From: Phycisphaerae bacterium
GTDB taxonomy: Bacteria > Planctomycetota > Phycisphaerae > Sedimentisphaerales > Anaerobacaceae
Direction: 5' to 3'
Assembly (NCBI GenBank): GCA_030602845.1
Contig: JAUVYZ010000078.1
Location: 1-8,285 of the forward strand
Length of the DNA: 8,285 nucleotides
The translations under genes and the position numbers were made by a program. Positions 1-5,582 of this stretch are shown here, piece by piece. Every line of letters starts with the position of its first letter. The stretch's first letter is position 1. The notes under the pieces are model-generated. The model saw nothing but the letters and a program-made list of their open reading frames with translations. It was not told the origin of the DNA and did no database searches.

Positions 1-929
1 AGAATGAAGACAAGCCTATTCTTTTGTATCTTCCGTATACGGCGCCTCATTATCCGCTGCACGCCTGGCCCGATGACATCGCCAAATATCGCGGGAAATA
101 TAAAATCGGGTGGGATAAGATCCGCGAGAGACGCTACAAACGTCAGATCGAGATAGGGATGATGGACCCGAAATTTGGGATGTCTAAAAGGGATGAGCGC
201 GTAAAGAAATGGGATTTGCTCAGTGAGTCGGAACAGGACGCCGAAGACCTGAAGATGGCGGTATATGCGGCGATGATTGAACGCATGGATTATGGTGTAG
301 GACGAGTGTTTGCGAAGCTCAAAGAAATCGGAAGATGGAAAAATACGTTAGTGCTCTTTCTCTCCGACAACGGCGGTTGCGCCGAAACTCCCGACAGAAC
401 TCCCAATATACCGCCGGGACCGGTGGAGGGGTATCGGGCGTTGGGCCCGGCGTGGGCCAATGCGAGCAATACGCCGTATCGCAAATACAAATCGACCGAC
501 TATGAGGGCGGCAACTGCACGCCGTTTATTGCGCACTGGCCTGGTGTGATTAAGCCGGGACAGATCACCGAGCAGGTAGGGCATATTATCGACATTCTTC
601 CGACTTTTATGGAGATCACCGGTGCGAGTTATCCCGATGAGATTGACGGCAGAAAACTTAAACGGCTGGTGGGGAAGTCGCTTTTGCCGATTTTCAAGGG
701 CAAGAGAAGAAAGGGACATGATGTTCTCTATTGGCAGTTCGGCAAGGGAAAGGCCATACGCATTGGTGACTTCAAACTTGTCAAATACGGCAATTCGGAC
801 TGGGAGCTATACGACATGGCCAACGACAGGACCGAATTAAATAACCTCGCCTCTCGATTTCCTGAAAGGGCCAAACAAATGAGCCAAATGTGGGAAAAAT
901 GGCGGGCAAACGTCGGACGCAAAATATAG
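1..929 (+). CDS. Arylsulfatase-family protein, C-terminal part (5' end outside window)
   Basis: This is the C-terminal part of an S1-type sulfatase, an enzyme that hydrolyses sulfate esters, usually on glycans, outside the cytoplasm. The frame is open from base 3, so the gene starts upstream. The TTG at 24 lies inside the conserved stretch LYLPYTAPHYPLHA and is not a start. Visible hallmarks are that His-containing motif, LFLSDNGG with the Asp-Asn metal ligands at 366-371, the segment YEGGNCTPFIAHWPG, and the closing WELYDMANDRTELNNLA that is typical of the family's C-terminal subdomain. The formylglycine Cys/Ser motif and any signal peptide lie outside the window, so activity cannot be judged. 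It is followed after 114 bp by a second sulfatase in the same direction. The family assignment is firm; the substrate is unknown. Confidence 0.93.
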   Translation, partial: NEDKPILLYLPYTAPHYPLHAWPDDIAKYRGKYKIGWDKIRERRYKRQIEIGMMDPKFGMSKRDERVKKWDLLSESEQDAEDLKMAVYAAMIERMDYGVGRVFAKLKEIGRWKNTLVLFLSDNGGCAETPDRTPNIPPGPVEGYRALGPAWANASNTPYRKYKSTDYEGGNCTPFIAHWPGVIKPGQITEQVGHIIDILPTFMEITGASYPDEIDGRKLKRLVGKSLLPIFKGKRRKGHDVLYWQFGKGKAIRIGDFKLVKYGNSDWELYDMANDRTELNNLASRFPERAKQMSQMWEKWRANVGRKI

Positions 930-965
930 CCTATGCAAGATACAGATTGGAGACGGAATCTCGTA

Positions 966-989
966 GCGTGTGCAACAAGTTGCACACGC
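966..989. promoter_or_regulatory. 24-bp perfect palindrome, candidate operator
   Basis: Two 11-bp arms, GCGTGTGCAAC at 966-976 and GTTGCACACGC at 979-989, are exact reverse complements separated by AA. No T-run follows on either strand, so it does not look like an intrinsic terminator. The right arm covers the -35 hexamer of the candidate promoter at 980-1008, which is the geometry of a repressor operator. As RNA it could also form a stable hairpin that protects or separates the mRNAs of the two flanking sulfatase genes. The palindrome is seen directly; its role is inferred. Confidence 0.55.
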
Positions 990-1008
990 AGTATCAAAAA
1001 GATATAAA
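980..1008 (+). promoter_or_regulatory. Candidate sigma70-type promoter for the second and third sulfatase genes
   Basis: TTGCAC at 980-985 and TATAAA at 1003-1008 are separated by 17 bp. Transcription would start near 1015, leaving a leader of about 30 nt before the ATG at 1047. The -10 matches the consensus in five of six positions, but the -35 matches only in its TTG. The -35 is embedded in the palindrome at 966-989. Confidence 0.35.
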
Positions 1009-1032
1009 TTTGTTTATGCCAAATCCCGGTTA

Positions 1033-1037
1033 AGGAG
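1033..1037 (+). promoter_or_regulatory. Shine-Dalgarno AGGAG that decides the start of the second sulfatase
   Basis: AGGAG lies 9 bp before ATG 1047 and 6 bp before the in-frame TTG 1044. It is 30 bp before ATG 1068, which is too far. ATG 1047 is preferred over the adjacent TTG. Confidence 0.6.
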
Positions 1038-1046
1038 ATAAGGTTG

Positions 1047-2474
1047 ATGGACAGGAAAAATCATACTATGAATCGCAGACAATTTCTGCAAACTACCGGC
1101 CTTTTAACAATATCTGTTATGACTCCAACATTGCAGGCAGCAAAAGCAAAGCCCCCCAACATCCTGTTTATCATGACCGATCAGCAATTTGCGGATGCCC
1201 TTAGCTGCACGATGGGCCGCGATTATATCGAAACGCCGAATATTGACAGCCTTGCAGCCGGCGGAATGCTGTTCACAAAGGCCTATTGTGCAAATCCATT
1301 GTGCGTGCCGAATAGAACTTCGATATTTACCGGCAGATATCCACACGAGCACGGCAGGCAGATCAATTCAACAAAAGCAATCGACGCAAAAGAATTTCCG
1401 AATATTGGGATGGTGCTTCGCAAGGCAGGTTATGTTACCGGTTATTTCGGCAAGTGGCATTTGCCTTATCCCTTTAAAAAAGCTACTGCCCAGAACAGTG
1501 GTTATGACCAGAGATTTGATGCCCTGGACTATAAAATTGCAGCACCGACTATTAAGTTTATCAAGAACAATAAGAGCAAGCCATTCTTTGTTGTTTTCTC
1601 TTTGATGAACCCCCACAACATCTGTCAGTACGGCAGGAGCCAACCTTTGCCTGATGGTGACATAGGACAAGTGCCGCCCGCCAGGAACTGCCCCCCTGCC
1701 CCGGCTAATCTTGAAAAAGCAAGGAATCAGTCTGACGCACTTGAGGCTGTCTGGCAGGCGAGGTTGAGAGCAAAAGACAAAAAAAAGAACATAAGGAAGT
1801 TTGCCCCTCTGGATAAGTGGGATGCCGATGACTGGAGAAAGTATCGCTGGGCATATTACCGAATGGTGGAGCTTGCAGATAAAGAAGTGGGCAAAATCCT
1901 TTCAACTCTTAAAAAACTAAGGCTTGAAAGTAATACGGTGATAATCTTCACCTCTGACCATGGCGATGGTATCGGCGCGCATCGGTGGGCGCAGAAGAAT
2001 ATGTTCTATGATGAGACCGCCAGGATACCTTTTATCATCAGTCAGAAAGGTACAACTAAAATCGGCACGAGTGCTTTTCTGGTCAATAACGGCCTCGATA
2101 TTATGCCCACCATCTGTGATTATGCCGGGGCAAAGGTCCCGGAAAAATGTAAAGGGATGAGTCTGCGGGATATCGCAGAAGGCAACAAGCCCGGGAAAAA
2201 TCGAAAATACGTCGCGTGTTCAACTCGTTTTGTTCAGGACCTTCTCCAGGACGGCAAGCCCATCAATCTCGAGGGGAGAATGATCCGGACTGAAAATTAT
2301 AAATATTATATCTTCAACCAGGGCAAACAGCCTGAGATGCTGATCGATATGAAAAACGATCCCGGCGAGATGGAGAACCTGGTAGGTAATCCCGATTACA
2401 AAAAGGTTCTTGATGAACATCGCGAAATTTTTTCTGAATATAAAAAAGAAAGTGGTGACAGCTTCTTATCGTAG
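1047..2474 (+). CDS. Tat-exported sulfatase with variant CVPNR active-site motif
   Basis: This is a 475-aa S1-type sulfatase, predicted to act in the periplasm or at the cell surface on a sulfated sugar. The N-terminus has a twin-arginine leader, RRQFLQ (residues 10-15), then a hydrophobic stretch and a possible AxA-like cleavage region near LQAAKA. The catalytic domain opens with NILFIMTDQQ, whose Asp is a metal ligand. The formylglycine site is C86-V-P-N-R, followed by TSIFTGRYPHEHG. The second metal-binding motif is TSDHGDGIGAH, with D304 and H305. The C-terminus ends with the usual MLIDMKNDPGEMENL-type segment. The Asn in CxPxR replaces the usual Ser. The length is normal for the family. 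The gene is preceded by a promoter/palindrome and followed 66 bp later by another sulfatase, so the two are probably co-transcribed. Its codons look more AT-rich than those of the downstream sialidase. The substrate is not recognisable. Confidence 0.93.
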   Translation: MDRKNHTMNRRQFLQTTGLLTISVMTPTLQAAKAKPPNILFIMTDQQFADALSCTMGRDYIETPNIDSLAAGGMLFTKAYCANPLCVPNRTSIFTGRYPHEHGRQINSTKAIDAKEFPNIGMVLRKAGYVTGYFGKWHLPYPFKKATAQNSGYDQRFDALDYKIAAPTIKFIKNNKSKPFFVVFSLMNPHNICQYGRSQPLPDGDIGQVPPARNCPPAPANLEKARNQSDALEAVWQARLRAKDKKKNIRKFAPLDKWDADDWRKYRWAYYRMVELADKEVGKILSTLKKLRLESNTVIIFTSDHGDGIGAHRWAQKNMFYDETARIPFIISQKGTTKIGTSAFLVNNGLDIMPTICDYAGAKVPEKCKGMSLRDIAEGNKPGKNRKYVACSTRFVQDLLQDGKPINLEGRMIRTENYKYYIFNQGKQPEMLIDMKNDPGEMENLVGNPDYKKVLDEHREIFSEYKKESGDSFLS

Positions 2475-2540
2475 GCTAATAGGACATGCAAAGGTATAGA
2501 TTTGAGGTAGAATGTAAAGAGCTTAAGGGAATATCTGTTT

Positions 2541-4712
2541 ATGAGACAGAAGGTGACAATTAGCCGGCGTGATTTTCTTAAGAGTACGGTGGCCATGCCT
2601 GGGATAGCGTCGATTTGGGGCTGCCGGGTGGTTGCGGCAAAACCAGTTAAGACGAAGCCGAACATCATTTTGATCATGGCGGACGACATCTCGGCCAAGG
2701 AGTTCCCAACTTACAACATTCCAAATCGAACGTACGGCGACGGTCCTTGTTCTACGCCTGTGATGGAGAGGATGAAGAACAAGGGCGTCCAGTTCAAGCA
2801 CGCTTGGGCGACGCCGCTGTGCCATCCCAGTCGCGGCATGATTATGACCGGACGGTACGCCCATCGCACGAAGTGGTGGTCCAACGGATTTTCCCCGGCC
2901 AAAGGAGAAAAGGGTTATCCTTTATACGACCACCATCTGACACTCGGATGGATTGCCAAAACCGCAGGTTACAGAACACAGTTTGTCGGTAAGTGGCAAT
3001 TAGGTGGAACGCCCGACGGCTACGCCTTTGACGAGTATGTTTCGACACCGGGACGGTATGCGGCACGCTCTCCGGTGGACAAAAAAGCAAACAGCCAGGG
3101 CAAGGGAAAGTCGTCCTTTTATTGGAACCCGGGCTTCGGACTCAGGAAACATCCGGACCATCCGGACAGCTTTGGGGCAAAGGGCCTGACATTCAAAACT
3201 ACCTGGCAAGACTTTGCCGCCGACATCGAGCTGAAGTACATCAAGAACTTCATGAAGAGAAAACACGAAAAAGGCGAACCTTTCTTCGTCTACTGGCCCG
3301 CTCACATGGGGCATCCGAACTGGGATTTTGAAAATGACCGAATGGGATATCCGGGAGTACCGCAGCGCGACAAAGACGGCAAATGGACAGGCAGGAAAAC
3401 TCCCGCCGGAATCAACTATCATGTGCAGTATCTCGACTATTGTCTTGGTGAACTGAGCAAACAGACTAAGGTTCTTGGGATCGACAAGAATACTATCATT
3501 ATTTTTACAACGGACAATGCGACAACCGAATATGGCAAAGGTCTCAAAGGCGCGGTTAAGGAACACGGCCCCAAGGTGCCTATCATCGTTTACGGCCCCG
3601 GGTTGGTTAAAGCTCTGGGTGAAGTGGACGACCTGGCGAGTCTGGTGGATATCGCGCCGACGGTGGCGGAACTGACTGGCGCCAAACTGCCCGACGGTTA
3701 CGAGTTTGACGGCAAGAGCATGATGCCATTCGTCTCAGGCAGGAGCTCCAGACACAGGGACTGGCTCTATTCTTATAATGCCGAATATCAAATGGTCCGG
3801 ACCCGCAATGTCTGCCGGGACGGCCTTGGTTTCTATTGGGACACAAGGGGAATCGTGGACCAGGAGCAATACCGGCTGATCGACGAAGCCAGGCCAGACC
3901 CCGCCCTACGGAAAGATATTGAACTGGTCAAGACAATCCTAAAGAAATACCCCACCGCGCCGTTGAGCGGACCGATGTACGAACGTTATATGAAAATGAA
4001 GGCCACAAAGCGCGAGTTGTGGGACAGGATGAGAGAGAAGATCCTGAGCCGGCAGGAAAAAGAGCAGGGATTCAAGCTGCTCTTCGATGGAAAAACAATG
4101 GACCAGTGGCGAAATTATAAATCCGAAACCATCCGGCCACAATGGCAGATTATCGATCAGGCAATGGTGATGACCGCCAAGGGAGGTCGCGACCTGATTA
4201 CCAGGGAAAAATTCGGCTATTTCGACCTCCGCCTGGAATACACCATCGCTGAAAAAGGCAACAGTGGGATTATGTTTCGCGTGGTCGAAGAAACAGAGGA
4301 ACGTAACCCCTGGCGACTGGCACCGGAATATCAACTGTATGATTCATTCAACGTGAAGGTTCGCGGCAATCGTTGTGCCGGCGCCCTGTACGGACTGATT
4401 GGGGCCCCCAATGACCTTGCCAGAAAACCCGGCCAGTGGAACCAGGTGCGCATTCTGCTCGAACCTGCCGGCGACAACAACGCTCGGCTGCGATTCTGGC
4501 TCAACGACAAACAGACCGTCGATATCATCATCGACCCCGCGCCGGATAGCCAGTGGTCTAAACTGCTCGAAAGCAAAAAATCTGAGGGACATTTTGCTGA
4601 GGATTTTTTTAGCGCCAAAACCGGACCCATCCTCCTGCAGGACCACGGAGCCCGTGTCGCCTTTCGCAATATCAGGATACGTAAACTGGATGACTCGGCC
4701 CCTCCGCGGTAG
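2541..4712 (+). CDS. Sulfatase fused to a C-terminal DUF1080 / 3-keto-disaccharide hydrolase-like domain
   Basis: This 723-aa two-domain exported enzyme begins at ATG 2541, with AAGGGA about 10 bp upstream. The leader contains SRRDFLK (residues 8-14), a twin-arginine motif, and a hydrophobic stretch ending in IWGC28, a possible but imperfect lipobox. The sulfatase domain (about 38-490) shows NIILIMADD with D48/D49, the canonical formylglycine motif C94-H-P-S-R, and TTDN with D325/N326. From residue 510 to 716 a complete DUF1080 domain (PF06439) follows: GFKLLFDGKTMDQW, FGYFDLRLEY, GNSGIMFR, EYQLYD (596-601), GALYGLI, KPGQWNQVRI and LQDHG (699-703) leading into FRNIRIRKL. This domain has a concanavalin-like fold and occurs in enzymes that cleave 3-keto-glycosides; it could also act as a sugar-binding module. 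The fusion suggests desulfation coupled to binding or cleavage of the same saccharide. Domain calls are firm; the catalytic activity of the second domain is inferred. Confidence 0.92.
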   Translation: MRQKVTISRRDFLKSTVAMPGIASIWGCRVVAAKPVKTKPNIILIMADDISAKEFPTYNIPNRTYGDGPCSTPVMERMKNKGVQFKHAWATPLCHPSRGMIMTGRYAHRTKWWSNGFSPAKGEKGYPLYDHHLTLGWIAKTAGYRTQFVGKWQLGGTPDGYAFDEYVSTPGRYAARSPVDKKANSQGKGKSSFYWNPGFGLRKHPDHPDSFGAKGLTFKTTWQDFAADIELKYIKNFMKRKHEKGEPFFVYWPAHMGHPNWDFENDRMGYPGVPQRDKDGKWTGRKTPAGINYHVQYLDYCLGELSKQTKVLGIDKNTIIIFTTDNATTEYGKGLKGAVKEHGPKVPIIVYGPGLVKALGEVDDLASLVDIAPTVAELTGAKLPDGYEFDGKSMMPFVSGRSSRHRDWLYSYNAEYQMVRTRNVCRDGLGFYWDTRGIVDQEQYRLIDEARPDPALRKDIELVKTILKKYPTAPLSGPMYERYMKMKATKRELWDRMREKILSRQEKEQGFKLLFDGKTMDQWRNYKSETIRPQWQIIDQAMVMTAKGGRDLITREKFGYFDLRLEYTIAEKGNSGIMFRVVEETEERNPWRLAPEYQLYDSFNVKVRGNRCAGALYGLIGAPNDLARKPGQWNQVRILLEPAGDNNARLRFWLNDKQTVDIIIDPAPDSQWSKLLESKKSEGHFAEDFFSAKTGPILLQDHGARVAFRNIRIRKLDDSAPPR

Positions 4713-4772
4713 CCCTTTTGCTCGACCAGCAATTCGCTAAAGCCCGATAATATATAATAAATCATCCATCCA

Positions 4773-4800
4773 AACCCCCAACTCGAAACCCGCAACCCCC
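4773..4800. repeat. Degenerate heptamer array, AAC-phase
   Basis: Four consecutive 7-bp units read AACCCCC, AACTCGA, AACCCGC, AACCCCC. All begin with AAC, so the 7-bp period is exact. The pattern resembles the AACTCAA array at 7945-7979 in period and in its first three bases. Heptameric short tandem repeats are known from other bacteria, for example the STRR of heterocystous cyanobacteria; no function is assigned here. Confidence 0.5.
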
Positions 4801-4938
4801 CTCATTTCGACATCCCCTGTTCTCCCAAGTGGGATGGCCAAGCCCAGATATTGGATAATCGATATTCTCCTCTTGACCTCTCAGCCCCGCGAATGTAATA
4901 TACCCACTTATTGTTTACTCAAACTGACTATTTTGTAT

Positions 4939-4967
4939 TTGGCTTTTACCGTAAGACCTTATAAAAT
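4939..4967 (+). promoter_or_regulatory. Candidate promoter for the zinc-ribbon/sialidase genes
   Basis: TTGGCT at 4939-4944 and TAAAAT at 4962-4967 are 17 bp apart. Transcription would start near 4974, giving an unusually long leader of about 210 nt before ATG 5182. The -10 matches consensus in five of six positions; the -35 is weak. No better pair was seen closer to the gene. Confidence 0.3.
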
Positions 4968-4972
4968 ACAGC

Positions 4973-4992
4973 GTTAATTTGTGTTAACTTGT
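4973..4992. repeat. 10-bp tandem direct repeat at predicted transcription start
   Basis: GTTAATTTGT and GTTAACTTGT are adjacent and identical in nine of ten positions. The spacing is about one helical turn, and the site sits where transcription from the promoter at 4939-4967 would begin. This would suit a regulator binding side by side, but no known operator is recognised. Confidence 0.35.
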
Positions 4993-4993
4993 G

Positions 4994-5057
4994 CCCGCAA
5001 AATCGAAGTCGAATATCCGGCTTCTGTTTGACGGAATCCGGCTTTAGACGGAGCGGG
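4994..5057 (+). other. Possible three-way-junction leader RNA
   Basis: CCCGC (4994-4998) can pair with GCGGG (5053-5057). Two small hairpins lie inside, TCCG 5016-5019 with CGGA 5032-5035 and TCCG 5037-5040 with CGGA 5049-5052. The two inner hairpins are parts of an imperfect direct repeat starting ATCCGGCTT at 5015 and 5036. Stems are only 4-5 bp, so the fold may be fortuitous. It matches no riboswitch class that I recognise. Confidence 0.25.
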
Positions 5058-5093
5058 TATTCGTTTCTGAAAAAACGTAAAATTCGTCTTCTT

Positions 5094-5149
5094 TTTGAAT
5101 TTTTATTTACCATTTTGCTTTTTGATTTTTAACCTTTGATTTTTTCTCT
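5094..5149. repeat. T-rich heptamer array upstream of the zinc-ribbon gene
   Basis: From 5115 the 7-bp units are TTGCTTT, TTGATTT, TTAACCT, TTGATTT, TTTCTCT. The preceding 21 bp (TTTGAAT, TTTTATT, TACCATT) are less regular. The word TTGATTT resembles the TTGAATT/TTGAGTT units that flank the four-helix-bundle gene. The array runs into CTCTGCGTTCTCCGCAG, a word type that I recall as common between genes in environmental genomes and that reads as AENAEK-like peptide on the other strand. Confidence 0.45.
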
Positions 5150-5171
5150 GCGTTCTCCGCAGTTAGTATTT

Positions 5172-5176
5172 GGAGA
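5172..5176 (+). promoter_or_regulatory. Shine-Dalgarno GGAGA fixing the zinc-ribbon start
   Basis: GGAGA lies 5 bp before ATG 5182. It overlaps the in-frame TTG at 5170, which therefore cannot be the start. The chosen start places the first CPxC at residues 3-6, as expected for the family. Confidence 0.6.
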
Positions 5177-5181
5177 ATTTT

Positions 5182-5580
5182 ATGGATTGTCCGGTTTGCA
5201 AAAACGCAATGATTACCCTCGAGCTTGAGGAGGTGGAAATCGACCATTGCACCGACTGTGGCGGTATCTGGCTCGACGCCGGCGAACTCGAATTGCTCCT
5301 CGGCCAGCCAGAAAAGGCCGGACAATTGCTCGACTCATTCAAAATTGACTCCGCGTCCACCGAAAAACCCAGAAAATGTCCCATCTGCTACAAGAAAATG
5401 AGAAAAATCATCGTCGGCACATCCACACCCCTCCTGCTTGTCGACAAGTGCCGCAGAGGCGATGGTCTATGGTTCGACAAAGGCGAACTCCAAGACATCT
5501 TCGATAGAGCACAGTTGGACGAGGACAATAAAGTTCAAAAATTATTAGCCGATATGTTCGGCCATAATCAGAAAGATTAA
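5182..5580 (+). CDS. Double zf-TFIIB zinc-ribbon protein
   Basis: This 132-aa, probably cytoplasmic protein has two zf-TFIIB-type zinc ribbons (PF13453). The first is C3-P-V-C6 with C23-T-D-C26 followed by GGIWLDAGELE. The second is C66-P-I-C69 with C90-R-R-G-D94 followed by GLWFDKGEL. In the second copy the usual last ligand, Cys or His, is replaced by Asp94, so zinc binding there may be altered. There is no signal peptide or membrane segment, and a short acidic/amphipathic tail follows. Family members are small proteins of unclear function, thought to bind nucleic acid or protein. In planctomycete-like genomes I recall them near LemA and M48 protease genes, as here, although a sialidase gene intervenes. 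The stop codon is 2 bp before the sialidase ATG, so the two are likely translationally coupled. The domain call is firm; the role is unknown. Confidence 0.88.
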   Translation: MDCPVCKNAMITLELEEVEIDHCTDCGGIWLDAGELELLLGQPEKAGQLLDSFKIDSASTEKPRKCPICYKKMRKIIVGTSTPLLLVDKCRRGDGLWFDKGELQDIFDRAQLDEDNKVQKLLADMFGHNQKD

Positions 5581-5582
5581 AT

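Larger units (their letters stand above)
4713..5181. other. 469-bp intergenic region without a gene
   Basis: No coding region with a ribosome-binding site or a recognisable product is seen on either strand. The region holds, in order, a short heptamer array (4773-4800), a plain AT-rich stretch, a candidate promoter (4939-4967), a 10-bp tandem repeat (4973-4992), a possible structured leader (4994-5057), a T-rich heptamer array (5094-5149) and a small CTGCG/CGCAG hairpin (5148-5162) before the next gene. No convincing intrinsic terminator follows the sulfatase-DUF1080 gene; the best hairpin there, TTGCT/AGCAA near 4718, is too weak and has no T-run. Confidence 0.7.

Noticed and set aside
24..26. 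TTG as start of the first sulfatase
   Set aside because: It falls inside a conserved internal sulfatase motif, and the frame stays open to the window edge.
966..989. Intrinsic terminator after the first sulfatase
   Set aside because: The stem is strong, but no T-run follows on either strand; an operator or mRNA hairpin fits better.
3000..3566. 188-codon open frame on the minus strand
   Set aside because: It lies wholly antisense to the sulfatase domain of the fusion gene, whose motifs are unmistakable. The antisense product shows no recognisable domain.
4331..4795. 154-codon minus-strand frame reaching into the intergenic region
   Set aside because: It is mostly antisense to the conserved DUF1080 domain, and no domain is recognisable in it.
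4973..5052. Integron attC-like site
   Set aside because: GTTAAC words and inverted repeats suggested it, but the paired RYYYAAC/GTTRRRY core sites are absent and no integrase is present.
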